Source of the DNA: CALXQW01 sp031553045
GTDB lineage: Bacteria > Verrucomicrobiota > Verrucomicrobiia > Opitutales > Intestinicryptomonadaceae
DNA length: 64,000 bases
Direction of reading: 5' to 3'
Assembly (NCBI GenBank): GCA_031553045.1
Contig: JAVBLZ010000001.1
Span: 1 to 64,000 of the forward strand
The notes below the pieces were generated by a model. The model was not told where the DNA came from, ran no database searches, and was given only the letters and a program-made list of their open reading frames with translations. Below, one piece after another: positions 26,289-35,533 of this stretch (its first letter is position 1; the number at the start of each line of letters is the position of its first letter). Made by a program: the position numbers and the translations under genes.

Positions 26289-27989
26289 CTACTTCTTTGC
26301 AGGACGCTCTATTACATTTATCAAAACAATCTCGTCGGAAGGTTTTAAACTTTTTGAGCTTAAATTATAGAGTGGAGACGCCATTTCTATCAGCTTATTA
26401 TTCTGCATAGTCAGCCCGTCAAGAGAGCTGATAAAAATTGCGGGCTTATAGTAGTAGTGTATTTTGTTGTTTTTTATAGTGATGTTTTTGTGCGCCCCCG
26501 CCTGAGAATACACATTGCCCTTTGCGGCGTTTGAATGTATATATATTGCCTTATCAGCGCCCGCAAAAATTTCGTTGTCTTCAATTAGTACATTGTGAGA
26601 ATGCGCCCCTTCAGCCCAAAACCATTCAGGGCCCATATTTATTGCCATCATCCAAGAAGCCTCCAACTTCACACCTTTTATTATGCCATCCGAAGATTTT
26701 ATTATCAAGCCTCTGGACCTATTGTGGCCGAATGATCCGCCAATTATTTTGAAACCCGCACCTATCCTATTTTTGCTAATAATCATGCTAAGAGGCTCAA
26801 TATGCAGCGCTTTTTCAAGCTCTACTTCATAAGACTCTTTAAATGCGCCGGAAGCCATAATATGCTCCCAAGTTTTAGCTGCAGCCAAGTCCGACAAATC
26901 TTCTGCGGAGGTTTTGCCAAGCCTTGTAATAGATTTAATCTTACCCAGTTCAAGATTGCCGCTTCTGAGTAAGATTTCAACTTCATCACCCTCTTGCATC
27001 CTTAAATCTGCCGAGGTTGCCAGCACTTTGAGTTTTGCGCCGTTTGCGCTGTGCACCACATTGTATGCGCCGTTTATTGCAACAGAATCATCGCCATTGT
27101 ACGCTGAAAAACAGTTTAAATAACTAGGGCCTTTAATTGCAAATTTGCTATGAAAGCCGTCCGCATTTCCACTGCGCAATCTGGGAAATCTTTTCACGTA
27201 ATCAAGCGCCTCAGGCTTGCGCATAAGACCGCAATTTTCATAGACGCTCTCATTAGAATTTGCCTCATAAAATGAAAATGAATTTGAAGAATACAGCACC
27301 ACATTTTCAAGTGTTGTGGAAGATGAAGAATCTATCACGATTGCGTGCGGATATTTTCTGTCTTTGGTTGCCATTACAACAAAGTCTCCAACTTCTTCAT
27401 TTTGATTTAAAGAATTTAAGTAATGTTTTGGTTTCACTATTGTAAGTTTGTTTTCATTTTCAAAGACCTCTCCAATTTTGCATGAAAAATATGTTGAACA
27501 CTTTAGCTCTTTGGTTTTGGAGTCATAAACTTCATACTTTTGTTCGGTTGCTTTTGTAACATCAGGGTATCCATCCATAAGCTCTATCGTATGGGTCAGT
27601 TTGTCTTCGGAAATGGCTTTTATAACCCCTTGCGTATAGGGCAGAGGATCATAGTCTATGGATAAATTTTTTAGGGTAAGATTGTTGCAATTCAATACCG
27701 TTATAGCCCTGGTATTGCTTTTACATATAAGCTCCGAACCGTTAAAATCTATGCTGACGGAATCCAGTTTTTTCAGCACAATATGCTGAGAGTTCAGGGC
27801 GTCCAACCAGTATTTACCCTTGGGTATGGATATGTTTTTTTCACCCTTTGAAATTTGCTCAAGAATATAATCGCGCAGATTTTTATCACTGCCTTCAACG
27901 AGAGTGTCTTGAGGCGCCGTGCGCACCTCTTGCGCAAAAACGCCTGTTAAAATTGCAAATAATACGACAGTACAAAATATATTTTTCAT
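26289..27989 (-). CDS. Secreted right-handed beta-helix glycosidase, GH110-like (alpha-1,3-galactosidase?)
   Basis: A 566-aa exported protein. ATG 27989 is preceded by GGGGGA at good spacing and followed by the signal peptide MKNIFCTVVLFAILTGVFAQ. The body is a series of beta-helix turns (NCNNLTLKNLSIDYD, ASSTTLENV-type SSSTTLENVVLYSS, NVLIEDNEIFAGADKAIYIH, NITIKNNKIHYYYKPAIFIS). Candidate active-site residues lie in RSGNADGFHSK and YNGDDSVAING at about 265-305; the paired Asp recalls GH110 and GH28 folds. GH110 enzymes remove terminal alpha-1,3-galactose from host or algal glycans, which would suit the neighbouring glycosidases. A generic polygalacturonase-like or noncatalytic beta-helix protein is the alternative. 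Confidence 0.75.
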   Translation of the reverse strand: MKNIFCTVVLFAILTGVFAQEVRTAPQDTLVEGSDKNLRDYILEQISKGEKNISIPKGKYWLDALNSQHIVLKKLDSVSIDFNGSELICKSNTRAITVLNCNNLTLKNLSIDYDPLPYTQGVIKAISEDKLTHTIELMDGYPDVTKATEQKYEVYDSKTKELKCSTYFSCKIGEVFENENKLTIVKPKHYLNSLNQNEEVGDFVVMATKDRKYPHAIVIDSSSSTTLENVVLYSSNSFSFYEANSNESVYENCGLMRKPEALDYVKRFPRLRSGNADGFHSKFAIKGPSYLNCFSAYNGDDSVAINGAYNVVHSANGAKLKVLATSADLRMQEGDEVEILLRSGNLELGKIKSITRLGKTSAEDLSDLAAAKTWEHIMASGAFKESYEVELEKALHIEPLSMIISKNRIGAGFKIIGGSFGHNRSRGLIIKSSDGIIKGVKLEASWMMAINMGPEWFWAEGAHSHNVLIEDNEIFAGADKAIYIHSNAAKGNVYSQAGAHKNITIKNNKIHYYYKPAIFISSLDGLTMQNNKLIEMASPLYNLSSKSLKPSDEIVLINVIERPAKK

Positions 27990-28003
27990 AAATCCCCCAT
28001 TCA

Positions 28004-28028
28004 TAAAAAATGCGCAAAGATGCGCATT
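28004..28028 (-). terminator. Terminator after the Sel1-repeat gene
   Basis: Stem AATGCGC / GCGCATT with a six-base loop, followed on the minus strand by TTTTTT. It overlaps the stop codon of the Sel1 gene and lies just before the ribosome-binding site of the beta-helix gene, so it separates or attenuates the two. Confidence 0.55.
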
Positions 28029-28920
28029 ATCTAACGTTATTGTTCAACGGTGTAATCACCGGTATCCTTGAAGAACCGCTACCCCTCATTTGAAATTGCG
28101 GATTTTTAAATGTCCCCGGCGGAGACTCCAAATAAATTTTTTCTAACAAGCCTACAACTTCGTCATCTTTTAGCGGCAAGGCTTTTACGAGAAAGTCATA
28201 GGCGATGATATTGTCTTTTTTCACACCCATACCTTCATAATAGCAGATTCCCGCATACTTTGAGCTTTCAAGGTCTCCCTTTTCGGCGGCGGCAGTCCAA
28301 ATTGCGGCGGCTTTGTAAAAATCTTTTTTGACGCCCTCTCCGGAATAATAGCACTGAGCAAGTTTGCATTGTGCGGCAAGATCGCCCTTTTCGGCGGCCA
28401 AAGACCAAAGCTCAAAAGCTTTTATTGCGTCTTTACGCACGCCGTCGCCCTTAGAATAGCAAAAGCCCAAGTTTGTTATAGACTTAATGTGCCCTTTTGC
28501 CGCAGACTGACTCCACCAGAAAACCGCCTGAGAAAAATCTTTCAAGACACCCGTACCCGCCGCATACGCCACACCCAAATAGTATTGAGCATTGATTTCA
28601 TTTACGGCTGCCGCCTTGCGCCAATATTTTACAGCCGTCTGGGAGTTTTTATAGACGCCATTGCCCGAGTAATAACAAAGCCCCAAGTTTGACAAAGCCA
28701 TAGCCTCTCCGGCTTCCGCCGCCCTTTCCCACCAAGCTATTGCAAGCTGAAAATTGGGCGAAAATTCCCCGCCATTACCTGTCGCAAAATAGTCGCCAAG
28801 CTCCATCTGTTTTGCGACATCGCCACTGTTAGCAAGGGCTACATCTTTATCCAGACTTTCAATTTTAGCCCAAGAAAATGCCGACGACAATGCGCAGAAT
28901 ATAATCAAAAATTTTTTCAT
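28027..28920 (-). CDS. Exported Sel1-repeat (TPR-like) protein
   Basis: A 297-aa protein with signal peptide KKFLIIFCALSSAFSWAKI, then about six 36-residue Sel1-like repeats of the form ALSNLGLCYYSGNGVYKNS...AVKYWRKAA, spanning about residues 35-265. The C-terminal tail (QFQMRGSGSSRIPVI) is low-complexity. Sel1 repeats build solenoids for protein-protein contacts, often in envelope or signalling contexts; the partner is unknown. It follows uvrB by 42 bases on the same strand but has no evident functional link to it. Confidence 0.88.
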   Translation of the reverse strand: MKKFLIIFCALSSAFSWAKIESLDKDVALANSGDVAKQMELGDYFATGNGGEFSPNFQLAIAWWERAAEAGEAMALSNLGLCYYSGNGVYKNSQTAVKYWRKAAAVNEINAQYYLGVAYAAGTGVLKDFSQAVFWWSQSAAKGHIKSITNLGFCYSKGDGVRKDAIKAFELWSLAAEKGDLAAQCKLAQCYYSGEGVKKDFYKAAAIWTAAAEKGDLESSKYAGICYYEGMGVKKDNIIAYDFLVKALPLKDDEVVGLLEKIYLESPPGTFKNPQFQMRGSGSSRIPVITPLNNNVR

Positions 28921-28962
28921 ATTTAATACTGATAGGCTATTGCCTTTGAAAAATCTTGCAAA

Positions 28963-30936
28963 CTATTTTTTTGCAAACTTACCTTGTTTTATCAGCTTTA
29001 TTTGGTCTCTGATGGTTGCCGCCCTTTCATATTCCAAGGCGTTTGCGGCTTCAAACATTTCTTCTTCAAGCTCGGCAATCAAGGCGGAAATGTCTTCAGG
29101 TCTTGACGCCCTGCGCATTTTTTTATTTTCAATTTTCATTTCAGAAGACGCCAAAGAAGCCTCTATGGGCCTAGAGGTGCTTCTGGGAGTTATGCCGTTT
29201 AATTGATTGTATTCAAGCTGCGCCTTGCGCCTTTGATTGCAGGTTTCAAGAGCAGCCTTAATTGAATCTGTAATTGTGTCCGCATACAAAATCACCCTTC
29301 CCGCCACGTGTCTTGCGGCTCTGCCCGCCGTCTGTATAAGGCTTGTGCGGCTGCGCAAAAAGCCCTCTTTATCGGCGTCCAAAATGCAGACAAGGGCGAC
29401 TTCTGGAATATCCAAACCCTCTCTCAAAAGATTCACGCCTATCAAAGCGTCAAACTGCCCCAATCTTAAACGGCGTAAAATTTCAACCCTTTCTATGGCG
29501 TCTATATCTGAATGCAGATACTCAACCCTTACGCCGCCCTCTCTTAAATATTCAGAAATTTCCTCGCTCATACGCTTTGTAAGAGTTGTTACAAACACTC
29601 TCTCTTTGCGGCTGGCGGCAGCCTTGATTTCTGCGGCGCAATCTTCAACCTGCGCTTTGGTGGAACGCAAAATCATCTCAGGGTCTAAGAGCCCCGTTGG
29701 TCTGATTATCTGGCTTGCAACGTGGCTACTGACAGAAAGTTCATAATCTGCAGGAGTTGCGGAAACAAAAATTGTCTGCCCCGTTACGGCGTTAAATTCA
29801 TCGGGCATGAGCGGCCTATTGTCTAGGGCGCTGGGCAACCTGAAGCCATATTCAATAAGTTTTTCTTTCCTCGCCTTGTCTCCGTGATACATACCCCTTA
29901 TTTGCGGAACGCTCACATGGCTTTCGTCGATAAATAAAATTGTGTCTTTCGGGAAAAGGTCCAGCAAACACCAAGGTCTAGAGCCCGCCGCCCTGCCGCC
30001 AAGATGACGGGAATAATTTTCTATGCCCGTGCAGAAATTAGTCTCTCTGAGCATATCCACATCTTGCTCCGTACGCATTTTTATGCGCTGGGCCTCTATG
30101 AGTTTGCCCTGAGATTCAAAGAGTTTTACCCTCTCTTGCATCTCTGCGTCTATGAGCGGTATGGCGGCTTCAATATGTTCTTTTGGCGTTATAAAACCTG
30201 TTGCGGGATAAATATCAAACCTATCTAAAATCCCCAAATTTGCGCTGGTTACAGGGTCTATTTTTTTAATGGCGGTAATTTCATCTCCAAAAAATTCCAC
30301 CCTCAAAGCTGTGTCAAGATAGGCGGGAAAGACATCCACAATATCGCCCTTAACCCTGAAGTTGCCACGCTCAAAGGCTATATTGTTGCGGGAATAATGT
30401 ATATCGACAAGGCGCTCTAAAAATATGTCTCTTGCCAGATTTAAAGACTTGCGCAGCGGAATCATCATCTTTTTGAAATCTTCCGGCGATCCCAAGCCGT
30501 ATATGCAAGAGACGCTTGCAACCACAATGACATCACGCCTGCTGACCAGCGCACTTGCGGCGGATATGCGTAATTTTTCAATCTCATCATTTATAGACGA
30601 ATCTTTTTCTATATAAGTGTCGGTCTGCGGGATGTAGGCTTCTGGCTGGTAATAATCATAATAGCTGACAAAATATTCCACAGCATTATCCGGAAAGAAT
30701 TCTTTAAACTCCGCAAAAAGCTGGGCGGCAAGCGTCTTGTTGTGCGATATTATCAAAGCAGGCCTATCCAAATTTTGGATAACATTTGCCATCGTAAAAG
30801 TTTTGCCGCTACCCGTAACGCCGAGCAATGTCTGGTATTTATTGCCCTCTTTGATACTTTTGCACAGCAAGTCTATCGCCTGCGGTTGATCTCCGGATGG
30901 CGCAAATTTTTTGTTTAATTTAAAACTTTTTTCCAC
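28963..30936 (-). CDS. uvrB: Excinuclease ABC subunit B
   Basis: A 657-aa DNA-repair helicase-like protein that verifies damage with UvrA and recruits UvrC. Start FAPSGDQPQAIDLLCKSI; Walker A GVTGSGKTFTMANVIQ; damage-probing beta-hairpin SYYDYYQPEAYIPQTDTYIE; Walker B-type TILFIDESHVSVPQ; motif V/VI region GVNLLREGLDIPEVALV and SLIQTAGRAARHVAGRVILY; and the C-terminal UVR domain (about 620-655, ALEYERAATIRDQIKLI) for UvrC contact. Length is typical. It is six bases downstream of the HAD phosphatase gene, so the two are probably co-transcribed. Confidence 0.97.
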   Translation of the reverse strand: MEKSFKLNKKFAPSGDQPQAIDLLCKSIKEGNKYQTLLGVTGSGKTFTMANVIQNLDRPALIISHNKTLAAQLFAEFKEFFPDNAVEYFVSYYDYYQPEAYIPQTDTYIEKDSSINDEIEKLRISAASALVSRRDVIVVASVSCIYGLGSPEDFKKMMIPLRKSLNLARDIFLERLVDIHYSRNNIAFERGNFRVKGDIVDVFPAYLDTALRVEFFGDEITAIKKIDPVTSANLGILDRFDIYPATGFITPKEHIEAAIPLIDAEMQERVKLFESQGKLIEAQRIKMRTEQDVDMLRETNFCTGIENYSRHLGGRAAGSRPWCLLDLFPKDTILFIDESHVSVPQIRGMYHGDKARKEKLIEYGFRLPSALDNRPLMPDEFNAVTGQTIFVSATPADYELSVSSHVASQIIRPTGLLDPEMILRSTKAQVEDCAAEIKAAASRKERVFVTTLTKRMSEEISEYLREGGVRVEYLHSDIDAIERVEILRRLRLGQFDALIGVNLLREGLDIPEVALVCILDADKEGFLRSRTSLIQTAGRAARHVAGRVILYADTITDSIKAALETCNQRRKAQLEYNQLNGITPRSTSRPIEASLASSEMKIENKKMRRASRPEDISALIAELEEEMFEAANALEYERAATIRDQIKLIKQGKFAKK

Positions 30937-30942
30937 AAATAA

Positions 30943-31605
30943 CTACTCAAACAGCTTGTCTATATCTTCCAGACAAAGCTCTCTAAAGTCCGCTATTATT
31001 TTATCGGTATTTTTTTGCGCCCAGAAAATCTCGTCGTGCGTTGTTGCAAGCGCAACCTTTTTCATTCCTGCGCTGCGTGCGGCTTCTATGCCGTGTTCGG
31101 AATCTTCAAAAACCACGCAAGTTTGCGGATTCACACCTAGCTTTTGCGCCGCAATCAAAAACACATCCGGTGCGGGCTTGCTTTGTTTTACGTCCTCCGC
31201 AGAGGATATTGCTGAAAAATATTCATTGAGTTTAAGAACATCCAGCGCCATCTTCAAATTTCTAAGCGGCGCACTTGAACCAATGGCGCAAGAGATGCCC
31301 GCAGATTTAAGCTTTTGCAAAAACTCACGCACGCCTTCAATCATGTCTATGCCGTTGAGAGCGCATATTTCTCTGTACAACGCCTCTTTTTCTTCTGCTA
31401 TTTTATCTATTTCTTTTTCATCAGAAGCCCACTTGAATACGTGGGGAATCACATATTTATTGGTCTGCCCGAAAGTTTTTTTAAAAATTCCGTCCGGAAA
31501 AGGCAGGTTTTTGCGCTTTGCCAGAACCTCCCAACTTATTCTATGTGCGCTGCTGGAATCTATCACAACGCCGTCCCAATCAAAAATTGCCGAAAATTTT
31601 GTCAT
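30943..31605 (-). CDS. HAD-superfamily IA phosphatase / beta-phosphoglucomutase-like
   Basis: A 220-aa soluble hydrolase with all HAD motifs: I, FDWDGVVIDSSSAH (residues 8-21); II, CAIGSSAPLRNL; III, the lysine in DVKQSKPAPDVFL; IV, CVVFEDSEHGIEAARSAG. An alpha-helical cap lies between about 20 and 90. The pattern matches the beta-phosphoglucomutase/phosphatase branch, but the substrate (sugar phosphate or phosphoglycolate-like) cannot be assigned. It is the first gene of a unit with uvrB and is divergent from trpS across 97 bases, which must hold both promoters. Confidence 0.87.
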   Translation of the reverse strand: MTKFSAIFDWDGVVIDSSSAHRISWEVLAKRKNLPFPDGIFKKTFGQTNKYVIPHVFKWASDEKEIDKIAEEKEALYREICALNGIDMIEGVREFLQKLKSAGISCAIGSSAPLRNLKMALDVLKLNEYFSAISSAEDVKQSKPAPDVFLIAAQKLGVNPQTCVVFEDSEHGIEAARSAGMKKVALATTHDEIFWAQKNTDKIIADFRELCLEDIDKLFE

Positions 31606-31702
31606 TGAGGCAATAAAGGCTAGGCAAAAAAAATTGGCAAACTTTTTCTATTTTAGATTAAAAATTGTTGAAACTCGCCAAACTAATATACAATCTTAAC
31701 GA

Positions 31703-32716
31703 ATGAATAATGAAGTTGCAGAAAAGAAAGTAGTTCTGACCGCCGCACAGCCGACGGGAAAACTGCATCTTGGCAATTACCTTGGCGCTGTAAAAAATTG
31801 GGTAAATATTCAGGAAGATTTTGAATGTTATTTTGGGATAGTGGATATGCATGCGATAACGCTTCCATACGTTCCCGCCAATTTAAGGGCAAATATTTAC
31901 GACTGCGCGGCGCAATACATAGCCTGCGGCTTAAATCCGGACAAATGCAATTTATTTGTACAAAGCTCCGTAAGAGGACACGCAGAACTTGCTTGGGTTC
32001 TGGGTTGCCTATGCCCTCTGGGTCAGCTTGAGAGGATGACGCAATTTAAAGACAAATCTAAAAAACAGGAAAATATAAATTCCGGTCTTTTGTATTACCC
32101 CGTTTTGATGGCGGCAGATATTCTGCTTTACAATGCGCATCTTGTCCCCGTCGGCGAAGATCAAAAACAACATCTCGAGCTCACCCGAGACTTGGCGCAA
32201 AAATTCAACAACGCATATTCGGAAACTTTTATAATTCCAGAGCCCTCCATACCCAAAATGGGCGCAAGAATAATGTCTTTGCAAACTCCTGAAAGCAAGA
32301 TGTCTAAGTCTGACGCAAATCAGCTTGGCACGCTTTACATAACTGATGAGCCCGAGGTGTTGCGCAAAAAAATCATGTCCGCCGTTACCGATTCTGAGAC
32401 AAAAGTTAGCTTTGATTTTGAAAATAAAGCCGGGGTTTCAAACCTCATGAGCATCATGTCCACACTCGGTTCTTTCAGTTTGGCGCAAATTGAGGCTGAC
32501 TTTGCCAACAAAGGTTACGGAGACTTCAAAAAGGCGGTTGCGGAAGTTGTCATAGACGCCCTTAAGCCCGTGCGTGAAAAGTACAAAGAAGTCATATCTG
32601 ACAAAAAGTATCTTGATGAAGTTTTGATTCGGGGCGCACAAAACGCCCAAAGACGTGCGAATAAAATTATGGACAAAGTTTATCGCAAGGTCGGCTATTT
32701 TAATCCTAAAAAATAA
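31703..32716 (+). CDS. trpS: Tryptophanyl-tRNA synthetase
   Basis: A 337-aa class Ic aminoacyl-tRNA synthetase that charges tRNA-Trp. The HIGH-equivalent is AAQPTGKLHLGNYLGAVKNW near the N-terminus, followed by the typical CYFGIVDMHAIT and GLLYYPVLMAADILLYNAHLVPVG (tryptophan pocket, adapted GEDQ follows). The KMSKS loop is ESKMSKSDANQLGTLY. The length is normal for bacterial TrpRS. It leads a plus-strand run with the acidic membrane protein (12-base gap), hisF and speA. Confidence 0.97.
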   Translation: MNNEVAEKKVVLTAAQPTGKLHLGNYLGAVKNWVNIQEDFECYFGIVDMHAITLPYVPANLRANIYDCAAQYIACGLNPDKCNLFVQSSVRGHAELAWVLGCLCPLGQLERMTQFKDKSKKQENINSGLLYYPVLMAADILLYNAHLVPVGEDQKQHLELTRDLAQKFNNAYSETFIIPEPSIPKMGARIMSLQTPESKMSKSDANQLGTLYITDEPEVLRKKIMSAVTDSETKVSFDFENKAGVSNLMSIMSTLGSFSLAQIEADFANKGYGDFKKAVAEVVIDALKPVREKYKEVISDKKYLDEVLIRGAQNAQRRANKIMDKVYRKVGYFNPKK

Positions 32717-32728
32717 ATACATAAATAA

Positions 32729-34771
32729 ATGAAAGTTCCTAACAAAATTCCAATGTGGCCGCTTTATGTTGCGGATGTTTTGATACTGCTTGCAGTCTTG
32801 TTTATCGCCATGCCCAGCATATCTAGCGGCGTGAGGATGGACGGCTTTCAGACCGCAATTTGCGCAATAATGGCACTGGCGGCTGTGGTTATGATAATCC
32901 TGCCAAACGTACTGGAATTTAAACTTCATAAAGACATTCTGCTCAAATCCAGAAATAATGACATTGATGAGCTTATCAATCATGCAAGGCTTATGAATGA
33001 AGAAGTCGGCAATCTGAAGCGCATATTTAATGAAGAGCTTGCAAACTTAAAACGCTCTCTCAAACAAGCGCAGGAAAATTTTGACGCCATCGCAGAAACC
33101 CACAACGCAATCGCAGAAAAATTTGCGGAAAAATCTAACCTCATTAAGAAAAATAATGAAGATGTGGGCGTACTCCAAAAAGAAATTGATTTCTTTAGGG
33201 GCTCTTTTGATAAGCTGTATGAAACGCTCGGACAGGTTGAAGACAAGTCGGCAAAAGCGGAAACACAATATGTTGAGTTTTCCGAAGATATTGAAGACTT
33301 TTCAAATCGCCTTCAACAATTTGAAGACCGCACAAATTTGGGTCAGGAAAAGTTTACAGAACTCTCTGGTAAAATCTTGGCTTTTGAAAACCTTGCCAAT
33401 GAGCTTAAGGCAAAAAATGATGAATTTTCAAATTATGCAAAAGAATTTGGCGGGCTTTCAGACCGCATAACGCAAGCGCAAACCTATATAGGCACAGCCC
33501 TAGACAGCCTGACTGCAAGGGCAAATCTTAGCGAACAAAACTACGGCGAAACATTTAAAATGATAAGTGAATGTTTTGCAAAAGTTGAAGACAAAGACGC
33601 TATCAGGGTGCGTGCCGGCGACATTTCTGAAAAACTTTCATCTATGGATGAACGCCTTATACATGCGGAAGAAAACTTGCAAGTAATGCACACGCTTCAA
33701 GAAAAGTTAGATGAAATTTTGAATCAATTTGCATCTGAAGAAGACGAAACAGAGCATGATATTTCACAAGTAAAACTTTTGGACAAAGCGTTGTCATCAA
33801 ACATAACTTCAAGCGCTGTAAACAGGATAATATCAAACTCTATTCCTCAAAAAAGCCAAGAAAGTGAAGACGTTTCTGAAGACGAAATTGAAGAAGTAGC
33901 CGAAGAAGAAGAATCGGAAGAATTTGGCGAGGAAGAAGAAAATAACGAAGAATTTACTGAAGAAGAAGCTGAAGATTCTGAAGAATACGAAGAAGAAGAA
34001 GAAATTGAATCCGAAGATGAAGCTGATTCGGAAGAAGAGTTAAGCGAAGAAGAAGAATCTGAGGAGGAATCTGAAGGCGATGAAGAAGAATCCGAAGAAT
34101 ACGAAGAAGAGGAAGAAGAATCTGAAGACGACGTAGAATACGAAGAAGAAACTGAAGGTTCTGAAGAAGAATCAGAAGCGGAATCTGAAGAAGATGAAGA
34201 TTACGAAGAATCTGATGAGGAATCCGAAGAAGAATATGAATCGGAAGAATCAGAAGAAGATGCGGAGTATGAAGAATCGGATGAGGAAGAATCTGAAGAC
34301 GATGATACGGAATACGAAGATGATGATGAAATAAACTTTACAGAAGATGAAAACGAAGAGCCTCTTGAAGAATCTGAAGAAGATCAAGAGGCAAAAAAAA
34401 AAGCATCTTTCCTGAAAGTTGAAGAAAACGAAGAACCAAAGGAAAACGTCCCTGAACTCTTTGAAGACTTGCAAGACTCTCACTCAAAAACCAAAACCGC
34501 AAAACGTGGGCAAACCTCTTTAATCGCAAACGCCCTGATTGGAATAGGCAACAAGCCTTTCTTAAGAGGCAATGGCGGAGGGTTAAATCCTTACAAAGGC
34601 ATCCCCATGGATTATGTTGAAATAGGCAAATGGCAGTGGGTCTGCATGACGGAAATAAACACCCCCTTCGACGTTCAAATATACATCAATGACGAAACCC
34701 CCATTGAAGACGGAAATTTTAAAATAACACCCAACGAAAAACTAGAAGTTAACTTAATATACCATGCTTAG
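32729..34771 (+). CDS. Membrane-anchored coiled-coil protein with a huge Glu/Ser-rich acidic tract
   Basis: A 680-aa protein of unknown function. Two N-terminal hydrophobic helices (WPLYVADVLILLAVLFIAM and ICAIMALAAVVMIILPNVL) anchor it. Residues about 75-345 are charged, heptad-like coiled coil (e.g. NLKRIFNEELANLKRSLKQA). About 378-555 is an extreme acidic low-complexity tract of E/S/D with few other residues, encoded by GAA-rich triplets (nt ~33860-34395). The C-terminal ~80 residues form a compact conserved-looking domain with GIGNKPFLRGNGGGLNPYKG and EIGKWQWVCMTEI. I recall similar tails in proteins of Opitutus-like Verrucomicrobia, but have no family name. The 3' end overlaps hisF by eight bases. 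Residue use is highly biased, but the frame is continuous and the flanking domains make it a genuine gene. Confidence 0.85.
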   Translation: MKVPNKIPMWPLYVADVLILLAVLFIAMPSISSGVRMDGFQTAICAIMALAAVVMIILPNVLEFKLHKDILLKSRNNDIDELINHARLMNEEVGNLKRIFNEELANLKRSLKQAQENFDAIAETHNAIAEKFAEKSNLIKKNNEDVGVLQKEIDFFRGSFDKLYETLGQVEDKSAKAETQYVEFSEDIEDFSNRLQQFEDRTNLGQEKFTELSGKILAFENLANELKAKNDEFSNYAKEFGGLSDRITQAQTYIGTALDSLTARANLSEQNYGETFKMISECFAKVEDKDAIRVRAGDISEKLSSMDERLIHAEENLQVMHTLQEKLDEILNQFASEEDETEHDISQVKLLDKALSSNITSSAVNRIISNSIPQKSQESEDVSEDEIEEVAEEEESEEFGEEEENNEEFTEEEAEDSEEYEEEEEIESEDEADSEEELSEEEESEEESEGDEEESEEYEEEEEESEDDVEYEEETEGSEEESEAESEEDEDYEESDEESEEEYESEESEEDAEYEESDEEESEDDDTEYEDDDEINFTEDENEEPLEESEEDQEAKKKASFLKVEENEEPKENVPELFEDLQDSHSKTKTAKRGQTSLIANALIGIGNKPFLRGNGGGLNPYKGIPMDYVEIGKWQWVCMTEINTPFDVQIYINDETPIEDGNFKITPNEKLEVNLIYHA

Positions 34772-35531
34772 CGTAAGAATAATCCCATGTTTGGACGTAA
34801 TGAAAGGACGTGTCGTAAAAGGCATCAACTTTGTAAACTTTGTAGATGCAGGAGACCCTGTCGAGCAGGCAAAAGCCTATGAAGCTCAAGGCGCCGACGA
34901 GCTCGTCTTTTTAGACATCACCGCCTCAAATGAAGAACGCGACATAATGCTTGATGTTGTGCAAAAAACCGCAAGCGTATGTTTCATGCCCCTCACCGTA
35001 GGCGGCGGCATACGCACTGTTGACGATGTACGCAAGCTTCTCAATGCGGGCGCAGACAAAGTTTCTGTCAACACTGCGGCGGTCTTGAATCCTGATTTGA
35101 TTTCTGAAGCAAGTGCAAAATTCGGCGCACAGTGCATAGTTGCGGCAATAGACGCAAAAAAACACGCTGAAAATAAATGGATGGTTTACACACACGGCGG
35201 CAAAAAAGTTACAGAACTTGACGTTGTAGAATGGGCAAAAGAGGTCGAAAAACGCGGCGCCGGAGAAATTCTGCTTACATCTATGGATTGCGACGGAACG
35301 AAAGACGGTTACGATGTCGCCCTCACAAGAGCTGTGAGTGAAGCGGTCAAAATACCTGTTGTTGCAAGCGGCGGTGCGGGCACGTTAGACCACATGGTTG
35401 ATGTCGTAAAAGAAGGCAAGGCGGACGCAGTTTTGGCGGCAAGCATATTCCATTTTGGCACTTTCACCATTGCTCAAGTGAAAGAAAAATTTGAAGCAAA
35501 CGGCATACCCGTAAGAAAAGTTGAAAAGTAG
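34764..35531 (+). CDS. hisF: Imidazole glycerol phosphate synthase, cyclase subunit HisF
   Basis: A 255-aa TIM-barrel enzyme that works with the glutaminase HisH to make imidazole glycerol phosphate and AICAR in histidine synthesis. It begins SVRIIPCLDVMKGRVVKGIN (catalytic Asp of PCLDV). Phosphate-binding loops are FMPLTVGGGIRTVDDVRKLL and PVVASGGAGTLDHMV; a second catalytic Asp lies in VAAIDAKK. Length is typical. No other his gene is nearby, so the histidine pathway is dispersed in this genome. It starts inside the end of the acidic protein gene (8-base overlap) and is two bases from speA. Confidence 0.97.
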   Translation: MLSVRIIPCLDVMKGRVVKGINFVNFVDAGDPVEQAKAYEAQGADELVFLDITASNEERDIMLDVVQKTASVCFMPLTVGGGIRTVDDVRKLLNAGADKVSVNTAAVLNPDLISEASAKFGAQCIVAAIDAKKHAENKWMVYTHGGKKVTELDVVEWAKEVEKRGAGEILLTSMDCDGTKDGYDVALTRAVSEAVKIPVVASGGAGTLDHMVDVVKEGKADAVLAASIFHFGTFTIAQVKEKFEANGIPVRKVEK

Positions 35532-35533
35532 AT

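Noticed and set aside
33860..34395. Minus-strand F/R/L/I-rich frames opposite the acidic tract
   Set aside because: They are only the reverse complement of GAA/TCT-rich codons; the plus-strand frame is continuous with real flanking domains.
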